Positions 1 to 11,843 of a DNA stretch of 35,499 nt are shown piece after piece (the first letter of the stretch is position 1; every line of letters starts with the position of its first letter). The position numbers and the translations under genes were made by a program. This DNA comes from Pelagophyceae sp. CCMP2097 (Eukaryota > Sar > Pelagophyceae): contig MU657181.1 in assembly GCA_026770575.1 (NCBI GenBank), forward strand, positions 120,481 to 155,979. The letters are read 5' to 3'. Under the pieces are notes generated by a model. That model did no database searches. It saw only the letters and a program-made list of their open reading frames with translations, and was not told where the DNA came from.

Positions 1-1
1 C

Positions 2-3000
2 GCCCCGACGCCCAGTCCGACGGCTGTTCCGACGCCCAGTCCGACGGCCGCGCCAACGCCCAATCCGACGGCCGCACCGACGCCCAGCCCGACGGCCACG
101 CCGACGGCGGTATCGATGTCCGTACCGACGATCCTGCCAACGGCCGCGCCGTTGCGCGCGCCGACCGCGCTGGACCCCACGGCCGCGCCTTCGGGCCCGT
201 CGTCGGCGGCGGCCGGCGTGGAAATGCGGTGGCCATCGGTCTTGATCGAAGGCGAAAAGGACACGGCGGTCCTTGTGCTATCGGGCGTGCGATTCGATGC
301 GCTGACGCTGACGGCCAACTGCGCCGGCGGCGTCGTCTTCGACCCGCGTGCCTTGACAGTCCAGCCTGGCGACGGCGACGTCGTGGAATGGCCACTCGCC
401 GCGATCAACGATTTTGTCGACGGCGGCGCCGCGTCTCGAGGCGTCGCCTGCGTCGTCACCGTCGCGTCGGTCGACACGAGGTACGATGACATCGGGTTCT
501 CCGTCGCCGTATTGGAAGACGACGTCGCGGGTGTGTTCCTCGTCGACGCGGCGTTGGAGGCGTTTTACCACGTCGCCGACGGCATCGACGTCGCGCTCCG
601 AGAGTCGGAGTACGGCGGTGCGAGCGGAATGTTCGCCGTGCGGCTCCAGTCGCGGCCGCGGTCCGCGGTCACCGTCACCGCCGCGACGTCGTCGAGCCGC
701 GTCAACGTGTTCCCGCAAGTGCACACTGTCGCACCGGAAGCGTGGCGCGAGCTGCTCTGGTTCACGATAGACGTTGCCGACGACTCTGACACCGACGGAA
801 ACGACGTTTATATCGTCGACTTGAAAACGACGTCGGCGGATGCGCTGTACGACGGCGCAATGCGTCGCGTCTCATTTACCGTCACAGAGGACGACGTCGC
901 GGGTGTGTTCCTCTCAGCGACGATGGTGCTGGACGTCGGCGCCGACGGCGCGGGAGCCACGTTCCCCGACTCGTACGACGTATCGCTCACGTCCCGGCCG
1001 CTCGCGGACGTGCGGGTGGCGCTCGAGATTGTGAACGCGGTCGATCCGGCGGCCGCGCGCGTGTCGCCGCAGTCACTGTTCTTTGCGGCGGGCGCTGGCT
1101 GGGCCGACGTACAAACGGTGACGGTTGCATCGTCGGCGGCGAACGCCGTGTTTTCGGTGCGGCACGCGGTGGCGTCGGAGGACACCGCGTACGATTCGTT
1201 CGCTTTAAAAGACGTCCGAGTCGCCGTCGTCGTCACGACGGACAGCTCGCCGCCGCCGAAGCTGTACCGGGCGCGCTTCCTCGACAACGGCGCGGGCCTG
1301 CTCGTGCAATTCCAGGCGCCGACAGACGGCGCGGGCCTCGCGCCGTCCCAGAACGGCTTCGCCTGCGATGTCCTCTTCACCAACGTCTCCGCCTTTGGCT
1401 GCAAGGCCACCGCCTCGGACGGCGACTGCCGCTGCGCGTGGGCGTCGGCGGCGCGCGTCGACGTCACCGTGAGCTTTGGCCCGGGTGCATACCTCGTGCC
1501 CTACATGTACGGAGTCGCCGAGTCGCCACCGTCACGGAGTCTGCGCCAGTCGCCGAGCGACGGTGGCGCCCGGAGCCTGCGCCAGTCGCCGAGCGACGGC
1601 GCCAGCGCGGTCGCCATCAAGGGCGGGGTCGTCAAAGCCTCGTCGAAGAGCACGCTCTACGCGCCCGCGCAGACGACGGTGGCGCTGCGGCCGCTGTCGC
1701 CCGTGAAGCCCGCCGTGGCTATCTCCGCGCCGTCGTCCGTGAGCCTCTGCGACGCCGTTTTATTAGACGCGGCCAGCGCCACCGGCGACGGCTCGCGCAA
1801 ACTCCGCTACACCTGGGGGTGCGTCGTCGAGGCGGCGGACGTCGCGGTCGACACGGCGAAGATCGTCGCACTCGTCGCGGCGGCGAACGCCAAAGGTGAC
1901 GTCGCAGCGTTGGCGCTGCCGTCGGACGCGCTCACCCCAACAGCGACTTATTTCGCGACGGTGACGGCGACGAACTATCTCGATCAGGCCACGACGGCGT
2001 CGCACCGCTTCTTCAAGTCGCCGGTGCCCGCGCCGGCGATCCACTTCGAAAAGGCGGCGATCAGGATGTATCGAACAGAGGCCAAGACGATTCTGACCGT
2101 CGTCGCGCTCCCAGACTTGCGGTGCACGTCGTTGAATGTTAAAGCGCTCTCGCTCGTCTACACGTGGCGCGTGGACTCTTCAGATCCGCGCGCGGGGCTG
2201 TCGGCGGCGGAGATCGCGACCTTTACGGCGTACCCGACCACGATGCGCCTGCCCGCGAACACGCTGACGGCCTCAAATTCGTACCTTGTCGCATGCACCG
2301 TCGCCTTTGCGCACGACCTGTCGATCAACACGACGGTGTTCACGCGCATCACCGTCCTCTCGGGGGCTCTGGTGGCGAAGATCAAGGGTGGCATGGAACG
2401 GTCCGTCGCCGTTGGAAATCGCCTCACTTTAGACGGTGCCGACTCCACCGACCCAGACGCCAGCACGGCCGCGCTGGTCTACGCCTGGGCCTGCACGTCC
2501 GCGAGCACGGCGGCGACGGCGGGCGTTTCGTTCTACGAGGTCGGCGCGGCGACGGCGACGACGTCTACAAACTTCGCTAAGGTCGAGGCCGTGTTCGACT
2601 CGCGGCACGGCGACGCGCGGCTCGCGTGCACGCTCGTCGTCTCCAAGCCGGGCCGCACCGCAGTGGCCGCGTCGTCGGTCGTGGTCGTGAGCGCGGACGT
2701 GGCCGCGCCCGTCGTCCGAGTCACGTCGACCATCTCCGCAAAGTACAACCCGTCGGCGTACGCGGCCATTGCCTTTGACTTTGCGTCGCCCGACTCGACG
2801 CGTACGGTGGCCACGCGCTGGTCGTCCCTGGACGCTCCTTCCGGACTCTTCTCCAAGGCGGTAACGGCGTCGAGCCCGATGCTCATCGACCTGGGCTTTG
2901 CCGAGCCGCGCGCCGTCTACAACCTGCGTTTGACTGCGACGGACTCGCGCGGGTCTTCGTCGTACGCGGTCATCGAGCTGACGATGAACGCGCCGCCAAC

Positions 3001-6000
3001 GTCGGGCGTCTTCACCGTTTCGCCGATATCTGGCGCACCTCTGGTGACGGTCTTCCGCTTGGAAATGGCGGAGTGGTCCGACGACGAAGACGATTTGCCG
3101 TTTACGTACGGTTTCTCGCGCGAGGTCCCGCTCAACGCGCGGCGGGTCTCGCTCGTCGCCGACTTGTACCTGTCGTCGTATATCCAGACGCTGCTGCCGA
3201 TGCCCGCCGGATCGAATAGCATCACGGTCCACGGCCGCGTCTACGACCGCTTCGGCGCCTACGCCGCGGCCAGCGCGGAAGTCGGGCTCCGGGGAGTGCC
3301 GCCGTCCTTGGCGGACTTGACGGCGCTGTCCGAGTCGCTCGTGGCCGACGCCCTGGCGACGTCGTCGGGGTCGGACGCGCTCAACGTCCTCGCCGTCGTC
3401 GCCTCCCTCGTCACGGCGTCGTTGAGAAACGCGACGAAGACCGACGCGACGAACGACGCCGCGTTCGCAAGCCTCGTCGAGTCGCTCATGGACGCCGTTT
3501 CCGCGGCCACGGCCTTGGTCGTCACGGCGGCGTCGGCCGTGGCGCGGGGCCAGGCGCTCGGCGCAATCGACGAGCTCACGGCGGCGTCGGCGGCGCTCAC
3601 GACCCGCGCCCAATATGTAGCGCTCCGAGTGCTCGCGTCCGTGGTAGACACGGCGCCATCGCTCGACGACGATGCCGCCGCCGCCGCCGTGAATGCCGCC
3701 TCCCACCTCCTTGACGCCACGCTCTTCGCCGCCGCCAACGGAGGCGCTCCAGAGCGGCGGCGCCTCGACGCACGCGCCTTTGGCCGCCGACGACGAAGGT
3801 TGCTGGCCGCGCCGAGCGCGGCGCCGACGGCCGCGCCTTCGTCGGCGCCGACGGCGCTGCTGACGGCGCTGCAGCCGTCGACAGCGCCGATTCTGAACCA
3901 AACGGGCGGCTTTGACGTGTTTGCGGCCAACCAGCTCGTCGACATCATCGCCGCGACGGCGGCGGCGATGATCGCGGAGTCTTTTGGCGGGCAGTTCAAG
4001 ATGGTGGCCGCCAATAACCTCGAGCTCGGGGTGTGGCGCATGGACTGCGGCACGCGGGCGGACGGCGGCTACGCTTTGGGCCAGGGCGGCCGCGTCCGAG
4101 TGCCGGCGTCGGTCCTCGACGCCGTCGCGGGCGGGAGCTGCGCGGACGCGGACGTGGACGTCCGAGTCGCGCGCATCAAAAACGTCTACCCGCTGGACGG
4201 CATCGCGAGCGCGCTGCTGCAAGTCGAGCTCGGGGCGCACGCCGAGACGGTGGCCGTGGACGCGGCGGCCGAGCCGCTGCTGATCACCATCGACACGCTG
4301 GAGTACGAGGCGACGTTTGCGCGTGACTTTGACCTCTCGGCGCCGGCCCTCCAGCGCAACGGGACGTGCTTCAACGCCTCCCAGGTCCTCGCCTTTGACG
4401 ACTGCCCCTACGGCGCCGCGGTGCACAGCTGCGGCGACGCGTTGACGGCAACGCTCCCGGATGGTTCGAACGTGACCCTGTACGTCACAGGCACAGCGCC
4501 GCTCGCCGTGCTGGTGACGTGTCCCGTGCGGGCGCCGCGGTGCCGCTTCTGGGACCGCGGTTTGAACGAATGGTCAGATTCCGGCTGCTCCGTGTTTGAA
4601 GCGACGCCGTGGAACGTCACTTGTGCATGTACGCATCTGACGGACTTTGCGGCTCAAGCAAGGTCGACGGCGTCAACGGCCCGGGCTGTGGTGCAGACAC
4701 TGGGAAGCCTCTCGATCGCGGACCTGCTCGAGGCCATGCTCATCTTCGTCACGCTCGTTTCCATCTTCGGGGTGATGCTTCTAGCCTGCTGCCACGGCCG
4801 CAAGCTCGACGCGATGGACCGCGCCAAGAGGCACGACGCGCTCCAGGCGGAGCGGCTGGAGCAGTACGTCAATCGCTCGTGCCCCGACGCCTTCCGCACG
4901 ATGACAGCTGCCGCGTAGGTTTCAAGCCGACGGTCTCTACGACGACGCCGGGCGCATCGACGTAAACGACTTTATGGGCCCCGCAGAGCAGCAGATCCTC
5001 GTGGCGCGGTGGCGCGCGGAAAAGGCGCGCGGCTGGCTGGATCGAGATCAGGGCGACGCATTCAAGGCGTATTCCAGAGCCGTGCTCCCCTCGTCGAAGA
5101 CCCACGTCGGCGACTTCATCTGGTCGGTGAAGCGGGAGCACCGAGTGGCGCAGGTCATCTACCTCGCCGACGGCACCTTTACGCGGCAGGAAAGGATCTT
5201 CGTCATCTGCGTCGTCGTCTTCACCAAGTGAGTCGTCTCGTGCGCCCCGCCGGGGAGTGCGCGGCCGCGACGCCGCTCCGTAGCCTCTTCGTCGAGGCCT
5301 TCCTAGTCCAGTTCCAGCCCGTGGACACGGCCGCCGACGCGCTGTCTTGGAACGTCGTCCGGCAGAAGCTGCGGTACACGGCCCTCTCCTCGGTCTGCGC
5401 CACGCTCCTCCACCTGCCCGTGGCCGCGGCGTTCCGGCACGCGCGAGACGTCGACGGCGCGCCACGGACTTCTTCTAGAGTGGACCACCTCCTCGGAAAC
5501 GATGGCGACGGGGCCGCGGACGACGTCGCGAAGAGCGAGCTCGCTTTGCGCCTCCGCGTCCTCGGGGCGCTGACCAAGGTCCAGGAGGCCGAGGCGGCGC
5601 AGAAGCTCGCGGCCAAAGCGCTGCTCGCCGAGTACGTGCGGCTCTGGGCCGGCCGCCGCGCGTCGATCGGCGGCGGCACAGCGAAGGGTGGCACAGCGAA
5701 GGCGCCGACGGTGGCGGCGCGGGAGCGCTTTGCGGTCATTCACCGGTCGACGTCTGCAAAGTACGAAAGCGACGTGGCCGCCGCAGAGCGGGTCGCGCGA
5801 GACGCCGAGTTGTTGCTCGCAGCGGCAGTGAGGAAGCACGCGGACCGCAAGCACGCTTTATCACTCGACGAGCAGGCGTTGCTCGAAGCGGAGGCGGCGG
5901 AGACGCGGGCGCTGCCGTTTTGGGCGCGCAAGGTCTGGGCCCGCTACATCTCGCCGCTGCGAAAGTCGCTGGGCCTCGGCCGGGCCCCGAGGCCGCTGCC

Positions 6001-7276
6001 GTGGGCCGCGGGGCCCTTGGTCTACCTCTGCTGCGCCGCGCTCTGTGGGGGGTCGGCCGCTTACGTCTTCGGGTTTGCCGTCGCCGTCAGCCACTGCGCC
6101 GCGTGCGAGCCGCCCCAACCCGGAACCGAAGTTTGCCTGGCCAGGGGCGGCGGGCGGTGCGCGGTCTCGAGCTGCGCCGGGACGCTGGTGAGCTACTGCG
6201 GCCACGGCGCGCACAAGACGTCGCTGGCTTGGCTCGAGATGGTCGTAGCCTCGACCATCTTCTCGCTCGTCCTCTCCGAAGCCTTGGAAATCTACTCGAG
6301 GTCGTGCCTCAAGAGCGCCCTGAAGCGGTGCCTCGGCGCGGAAGCGCTCGCGGCCAGTATCCAAAGCACCGCGCTCAAAATCCGAACAGCGCAGCGGGCC
6401 GCCGCCGCGAAGCGGGCCGTTTCGCCGCAGCCCGCCGGCGAGGAAAAGCATGAGGCCTCGCACGACGACGTCGACGTCCGGGCGGCCGAGCAAGGGATCT
6501 CGGACGGCGAGACGACGGACGGGGACGCGCGGCGACCCGTCGCGTGGCCGCAGCCGCCGGGCCACCTGCCTCCGCTCGACGTCGCGAAGCAAGCCTCGGA
6601 CGAAGTGCGGGCGGCCAGCGATCGGCGCGAGCTGCCGCGCAAGGCGCAGCGGGCGGCGGCGGCGGCGCAGTCCCGTGCGAAGAAGGACGAGGGCCCAGTG
6701 AGTGTCCGATGCTCGAGTCCCTTTGGGGAAGCTGGAGACGACGGCGGCGTGCACGCCGACGCCCATGGAACGTCACCCTAGGCTTTCGAGGACGAAATCG
6801 AGTTTTCCTCGATCACGGTCCCGGACAGCTTGCGCGACCTCGCGAGTCCGGACTCTTTGCGCGACCTCGACGTCTTCCTCGCCCTCGTGGACCGCCCAGA
6901 GGCGTGGCGATGCCCCTGCGGCCTCACGTGCGCTCGAAAGCGGCGCGGGGCGCACCTCCGCGAGTGCGCAGCGTTCCGAGACGCCTGGCACGCGGCCGTC
7001 GTCGGCTACCTCGCGGTGGAGGGCCCCGAGGCGTCCGCGCGCGCCGTCTCCAGCGTGGCGGCGATGGCGCAGTGCTCCGCCGACGTCGCGCTCTGCGCTT
7101 TAGCCGAGTCGCGCGGCCTCGAGCCCCTGGCGCTCGAGAAGCTCCAGCACGCGGGGTACCGCGCGGAGCTCGGCATCATCGCCGCGGGCGTCGCCGCGAT
7201 GTCCAGGCCGCCGCAGACGGCCGACGAGCTGCGCAGAGGAAACGCGGGGGAGACGCACGATGGGAGGCGCGCCTAA
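2..7276 (+). CDS. Polycystin-1-like GPS/REJ membrane protein (5' partial)
   Basis: The frame is open from the window edge, so the N terminus lies upstream. Exons: 2-4863, 4919-5227, 5284-6697, 6782-7276 (introns of 55, 56 and 84 bp); they join in phase to 2359 codons plus stop. The order is a PTPSPTA mucin-like stalk, two or three Calx-beta-like units each marked EDDVAGVF, a REJ/PKD-like region (VYTWRV, VYAWAC), and a GPS motif at about 4541-4660 (C..W....W...GC, then CACTHLTDF). The HL|T autoproteolysis site is kept. A membrane helix follows at about 4725-4795. After it come a short cytosolic linker, two helices (near FVICVVVF and LRYTALSSV), a coiled coil, two more helices, and a basic tail. 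The tail ends in a CPCGLTC...H...C cluster that could bind zinc. PC1 family members usually carry a PLAT domain after the first helix; I see none. Role (adhesion, mechanosensing or channel partner) is family inference. Confidence 0.82.
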
Positions 7277-7648
7277 GCGTCCCCGCGCGTCTTTGTAATA
7301 CGGGTAATCACCGTCCAACAACGCGAGACGCCGCTCCGAGGCGACCGTCCAATTCCGCGAGACGCGCGCCGCAGGTCCGAGGCGACGTGGCGCCGGCAGC
7401 ATGCTCCCGGACATCGAAACAAAGGACCTCGACCGGACTCCGGGATCAACGAAGGATCTCGACCGAGGATCTCAAGAAGGGTCCTCACCCTGCGGCACCG
7501 GGGGTCGAAGGATTCGGCGACCCAGCCCTCGTGCGCACGACGTCGTTCGAGCGGATCGCCGACCTAGCAGACGCCCGTGGCACTGCCGCGTCTCCGGTGG
7601 GCCCCGTCTTGTCGTTCTAAAGTCGATAGTGACTCGAGCGGCGGGTCG
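7277..7648. other. Intergenic region between the polycystin-like gene and the ThiE-like gene
   Basis: 372 bp with no gene I can support. It contains a partly repeated stretch around 7420-7475 (AAGGACCTCGACCG and AAGGATCTCGACCG) and some open frames whose composition could be coding, for example a short frame ending at 7620. None has a clear start or a recognisable motif. It should hold the 3' UTR of the upstream gene and the promoter and 5' UTR of the downstream one. Confidence 0.4.
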
Positions 7649-8510
7649 ATGTGCAAGGCAAAGGCGGTGTGTTCCTCAATGTTCTTCGTTTGGCTCGCGT
7701 CGGCGTGCCTCGCCTCCGCGGCCGCGTTCGGTGGCCGCGGCGTCGTCGTCTTCGTCACGCCACCGGGCGCCTTGCAGGATCCGAGCACCTTGGTCAAGAC
7801 GTGAGCGCAATCGTATAGAGTCGACGAGGCTTTTACAGGAGCGACGTAGGTGCGTCGCGGCGGCGCGCGGCGGCGCCGCGGTCGTGCAGCTGCGTGCGTC
7901 GCGGCGGCGCGCGCTCGCCACGGTACCCCCGTGACGCGGCTCCGCAGGGGACCCGGGCGCCGACGGCGCGGCATTCCTCGACTGCTGCGCGCGCGTCTGC
8001 GTCGCGCTCCGCGGGACCGGCGCGCGCGTCGTCGTCAACACGGCCGATATCGGCGTCGCGCTCGCCGCCGGCGCCGATGGCGTCCACCTGCGTGAGGCCG
8101 CGCTCGGGTCGGCGGCCGACGTCGGCGCAGCGCGCGGCCGCCTCGCCGCCGCCGGCGTTGCCGCGCCGCTCGTCGGCGCGTCGGCGCACAGCGTCGCCGC
8201 CGTGCTGCGCGCCGCCGACGCCGGCTGCGACTACGTCCAGCTCGGGACCATGTTCGAGACCCAGACGCACCCCGGCAAGGTCCCCGAGGGCCCCGCGCTC
8301 ATGCGCGCCGCCGCGGCCGCCCTCGCGGCCCGCGGCGGCGGGAAACCGCTCCTCGTCGGCGTCGGCGGCATCGACGCGTCGAACTGCGCGCGCGTCGCCG
8401 AAGCCGGAGCCGACGGCGTCGCGGTGATCCGCGGCATCTCGGCGAGTCCCGACCCCGCCGCCGCCGTCGCCGCCATCCTCGAGGCGATGCGCGCGCCGGA
8501 GCTGCGATGA
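7649..8510 (+). CDS. Thiamine-phosphate synthase/TenI-like protein, probably plastid-targeted
   Basis: Exons 7649-7800, 7850-7893 and 7948-8510 (introns 49 and 54 bp) give 252 aa. Family marks of the ThiE/TenI (beta-alpha)8 barrel: VVQLRDPGADG, a VN..D segment followed by AAGADGVHL, GASAHS, GTMFETQTHPGK, VGVGGID and the phosphate-binding AVIRGI near the end. ThiE joins HMP-PP and thiazole phosphate in thiamine synthesis. Several residues differ from classical ThiE: the Lys of LRDK is Pro, VNDR is VNTA, and HLGQ is HLRE. A TenI-like thiazole tautomerase or a divergent function is therefore possible. The leader (Met-7679: MFFVWLASACLASAAAFGG) looks like a signal peptide with an ASAFAP-type cleavage site before Phe, the heterokont plastid signature. 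Either Met 7649 or 7679 could be the start; both are in frame. Phase across both junctions restores LRD at the second one. Confidence 0.82.
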
Positions 8511-8976
8511 CACCGGCCGACGCCCGGGCCGCATCGCGAACGACGCCGGTGAAGGGGCCCCGCGCGGACCCCGGCGCCCTCGGAGCGTAACGGGCGTGCC
8601 CGTTCTTCTCGGCGGCGCTCGCCACGGCATGCACCGCTCCGCGTCGTTTCGGCCCTCGTGCCATCGACGCGTCCAAGGCATCCTTTGCCGGAGGCAGTGC
8701 TGATTCGATCATCTTCATCCGCATGAGGCATGAGGGTTTCCGCGACATCTCTTCATCTATGATGCACCCCACAGACCTGCAGTCTCGGACGAGGATCCCC
8801 GACAGCAGTCCGCGCGAGCATCGCATCGCAGGGGGCTGCTGCGATCGCGATTGTTCTGTGAGATTTGAAAAAGTGCATTTGAAAAAAGTTGCAGTTGCTT
8901 GCTTAAGATATGCAGTTGGGATTTCAAACGCCGCCCGATTTTCGAACGATTCGAGTGAGAAGGCCGCTGCGTCGTC
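8511..8976. other. Intergenic region with lower-GC promoter-like stretch
   Basis: 466 bp without a supportable gene. About 8855-8960 is clearly lower in GC than its surroundings and has A/T runs (TTTGAAAAAAGTTG), which fits a promoter and 5' UTR for the kinase-like gene. The dispersed 14-bp motif CATGAGGCATGAGG sits at 8722-8735. Confidence 0.4.
8722..8735 (+). repeat. Dispersed 14-bp motif, copy 1
   Basis: CATGAGGCATGAGG. The same 14-mer recurs at 31689-31702, and in inverted orientation at 32035-32048. A one-base-shorter relative (CATGAGGATGAGG) occurs twice near 25766 and 25789. Confidence 0.6.
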
Positions 8977-10108
8977 ATGGACCTCGTCGGCCTGATGCAG
9001 CGGTGCTCGGTCGAGACGGCCTGCACCGCCGACGAGAAACTGGTCTTCGACCGCGCCGCATATTCGCCGGCGCCGTCGGCGCCAAAGGGCGGCGCCATCA
9101 CCGACGAGAATGCTGATCCGCCTTCGCGCAAGGGCAAGGCGCAGCTGAAGCTGCTGAAGAAGGGCCGCCGCCTCTCCGGCTCCGTCTCCGTCTCCTGCCT
9201 CGCCTCGCGCAGGGTCGCGCTCAAAGTCGCATCGTCGCCCCTCGAGGCCGCGCGCGAGGTCGCCGCGCTCCAAAAGCTGTACTCGCCCTTTGTCGTCCGC
9301 GCCCTCGCCATCGAGCGCGTCGACGGCGGCGCCTACCTCGCCCTCGAGTACTGCGCCCACGGTGCGCCCAACCGCCGCGCTTTGAAAGGCGGCCGGTCCG
9401 GACTTTTGCCGCGCAGGCGCGCTACTCGACGTCCTCGAGAGCACTCCGTCGTCTGGGTCCAAACGGTGCGTCCTTTGGCGGCCCGTCTTGCGGGTATGCA
9501 CTCGAAAGGCACAGGCGCTTCGACATGGCCGAGGCGGCGCACGCGGGCGCGTGCATCTTCGCCGCGCTCTCCGCGCTCTCTGCAGCGGCCATCGCGCACC
9601 GCAATCTGGAGCCCGGTAACCTCCTCGTCGCCTCGTTCGCCCAGGGCGGCGCGCCCACGCTCGTCCTCGCCGACTTTGCGCAGGCCGTCTTCGTCACCGG
9701 CCCGTGCACCGGAGCGTGAGCGCCGATGCCCGACTCAAAATTATTGCGCCTCGAACCGCTCCCACGCTCCGTGGTCCCGCGCCTCGGACCTTTGTATCTA
9801 GGTCCGACAAATCGGGTTCTCCGGCCTACGGGGCGCCGGAGCAGCGCGTCGGCGAGCACGGCAGCGCCGTCGACGTCTATTCGGCCGCGGCCGTCATCTA
9901 CCGCTGCGTCTTCGGCCGCGAACCGGCGCACGACGGCGACGCCCTCGAAATGCTGCGGCAAGCTGGCGACGACGACGACGGGCCGCGCGCGGAGAACTTT
10001 CGGGACTTGCTCGCGCAAGCGCTCCAAGCCGACCCAAAGGACCGCCTCCGCGTCGCAGACGCGCGCCAACACCCATTTCTCGCCGCCGCGCTCCGCAGGC
10101 TCGACTGA
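8977..10108 (+). CDS. Protein-kinase-fold protein with degenerate catalytic loop (putative pseudokinase)
   Basis: Exons 8977-9361, 9417-9465, 9515-9715, 9802-10108 (introns 55, 49, 86 bp); 313 aa. N-lobe: a poor Gly loop, the VAIK lysine in RVALKVA, the alpha-C glutamate in AAREVAALQKL, and hinge LEYCAHGGALLDVLE. C-lobe: the catalytic loop reads AHRNLEPGN where active kinases have HRDxKxxN. The catalytic-base Asp is thus Asn and the following Lys is Glu, while the metal-binding Asn stays. DFG reads DFA, keeping the Asp. Then come GSPAYGAPEQ (APE motif), an alpha-F region DVYSAAAVIY, and a normal end (DRLRVADARQHPFL). The mix of kept nucleotide-binding residues and a lost base suggests an ATP-binding pseudokinase or scaffold; I cannot place it in a named kinase family. 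It converges on the phosphatase gene at 10344. Confidence 0.82.
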
Positions 10109-10343
10109 GCGGCCGACCAAACGCCACCGTCCCGCACTGCCCGTCCCTCCGTCCGCGCGCAAAGCGGTTCCGCCGCCTGCGCCGCGGGGACTCAGTGCGC
10201 CTCCGTGCCGAGAGCCCTTCTCGGAAGGGCCCATGGGCAGCTTCACACCGTTGAAAGCTCTTAATTCAAAAAGCTGCTCTCGACGTCGGCCGGTAAACGG
10301 TGTGCCTTGTGCCGGCGTCGGGTGGCGTATTCTTCCAAAGCGT

Positions 10344-11843
10344 CTAGAGGTAGTCTGCGATGGAGTCGACGTAAAAGTCGGGCTTGATCTCGTTCTCCGG
10401 CGAGAGGAGCTTGGCCTCTGAGGTGACGCCGGAGAGCGTGAGGCACGTCTTGAGGCCGTTCTCGCTGCCGAAGAGAATATCAGTGTCGAGGCGGTCGCCG
10501 ACCATGCAGATGCGCCCGCGGTCTAAGTCAAACTTTTCACACATGTAGTCGATCATCAGGCGCGAAGGCTTGCCCACGAGCGTCGGCTCGACGCCCGTGC
10601 ACCTACGCGGCGGTTTTGAAAGGCATCTTACGCTTTTGAAACGTCGTCCCCGCGACGGTCCGGCTTTCATCGACGTCGTCGAAAACGCACCCCTTGATGG
10701 CGCCGACCATGGCGCCGTTGCCGGCCCACTCCTGCGCGTCCGTGAGGTGCGTCACCGCGTCCATATTGGTGGCGATGAACCTGCGGCGGGCTTTACCGCG
10801 CGAGGCGAGACGGCCGGGCCGGCGGCGCCTCCGCCTTGACGCACTCGCAGCCCGGGTTTTCGTTGATGCAGAGCTGCGCGTACTGGATCTTGTAGTAGTT
10901 GATGTACCGGTCGAAGCCTATTTTCGGGGCTTTTCGCACTCGCCTCGCGCAACGTTGGCGCGCGGCGCACCGACGATGACGGCGCCGACGTCGTGGTCGT
11001 GCTCGACGACGCCCTTGGAAGACATGTCCGGCTGCTTCTCCGAGTCCGCCGGGCCGCCGATGTGCTTCACGCCAATAAGGTCGAGCCTAGAGACATGTCA
11101 CGGCCGCACGCGGCAGCGGTCGACGCACTCTTGCTCGATGCCGACCTCGCCGATGATGTACACCTTCTTGCCAGTCGCGGCGAACCTGGCCGTCGACTGT
11201 TGGAGCGTCGACCGGCCCCACGGCGTCAAGGGATGCCACGGGTCCCGCCGGCGGCAGGCGCCGCCCGCGGCGGGGCCGTCCTCACTTGGTCTGCTCGAGG
11301 TACGCGGCCGCGGCGAACGAGCTGGAGAAGATCTCCTCGGGCTGCACCTCGAGACCGAGGCCTATCGAAGCCAGTGCCTGCGTGGGCGGCGGCCTGCGTG
11401 GGTGGCCTGCGCACCGTCAAACTTTTTCTTGTAGCCGGCGCGGGACTTCGTCGAGTTGTTCGTCACGAAGAAGATGCGCTTCCCCAACGCGCGCAGCTTG
11501 TCGAGGACGGAGGGCACTTTGGAGATGAGGGAGTCTCCCTTCCAGATGACGCCGTCGCAGTCGAAGATGAAGACGTCGACCTACGCGCAGACTCGAGGCG
11601 CGGCCGCGGCCAAAGGGCGGACGCACCGAGTCGAGGAGCTCCGAGGGGTCGGTCCTACGCGCGGTGCGTCGAGTTCCCGCGTGGCACGGGCAGCGTCGTT
11701 GGAGCGCACAGCTTCTTGGACGTGGCGAATTGACGCGTCTCCTTGCTGCGCAGCGACGCCGGCGCGCGGCGCGGCGCGCCGAGGCCCAGCGCCGTACGCG
11801 AGAGCATCGCCAGCGCCGCGACGGTGCGGCGGAGCATGGGCAT
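10344..11843 (-). CDS. PGP: Phosphoglycolate phosphatase, P-type HAD family (PGP/PDXP group)
   Basis: Nine exons on the minus strand: 11843-11710, 11654-11627, 11580-11415, 11361-11286, 11185-11129, 11086-10971, 10917-10845, 10780-10691, 10602-10344. They join without frame conflict to 332 aa. Motif I is FDCDGVIWKGD (nucleophile Asp and acid Asp), motif II FVTNNSTKS, the motif III lysine is in VGKPSRLM, and motif IV is MVGDRLDTDI. The C2-type cap has VGFDRYINYYK and ATNMDAVTHL, as in algal PGPs. The enzyme removes phosphate from 2-phosphoglycolate made by Rubisco oxygenation, the first step of photorespiration. The leader (MPMLRRTVAALAMLSRTALGL...RQFATSKK) is basic and amphipathic and reads as an organellar presequence, mitochondrial or plastid. 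One exon is only 28 bp. Seven of its eight introns start GTGCG. It shares a 355-bp divergent promoter with the oxidoreductase gene. Confidence 0.93.

Noticed and set aside
2429..4426. Long open frame (about 665 codons) on the minus strand inside the polycystin-like gene
   Set aside because: The translation is Arg/Gly/Val-rich and low in structure, which is typical of the antisense frame of a GC-rich gene. The plus-strand frame carries the GPS, REJ and stalk motifs.
7401..7620. Extra C-terminal exon of the polycystin-like gene or a small separate gene
   Set aside because: No in-frame donor exists before the stop at 7274-7276, and no start or family motif supports an independent gene.
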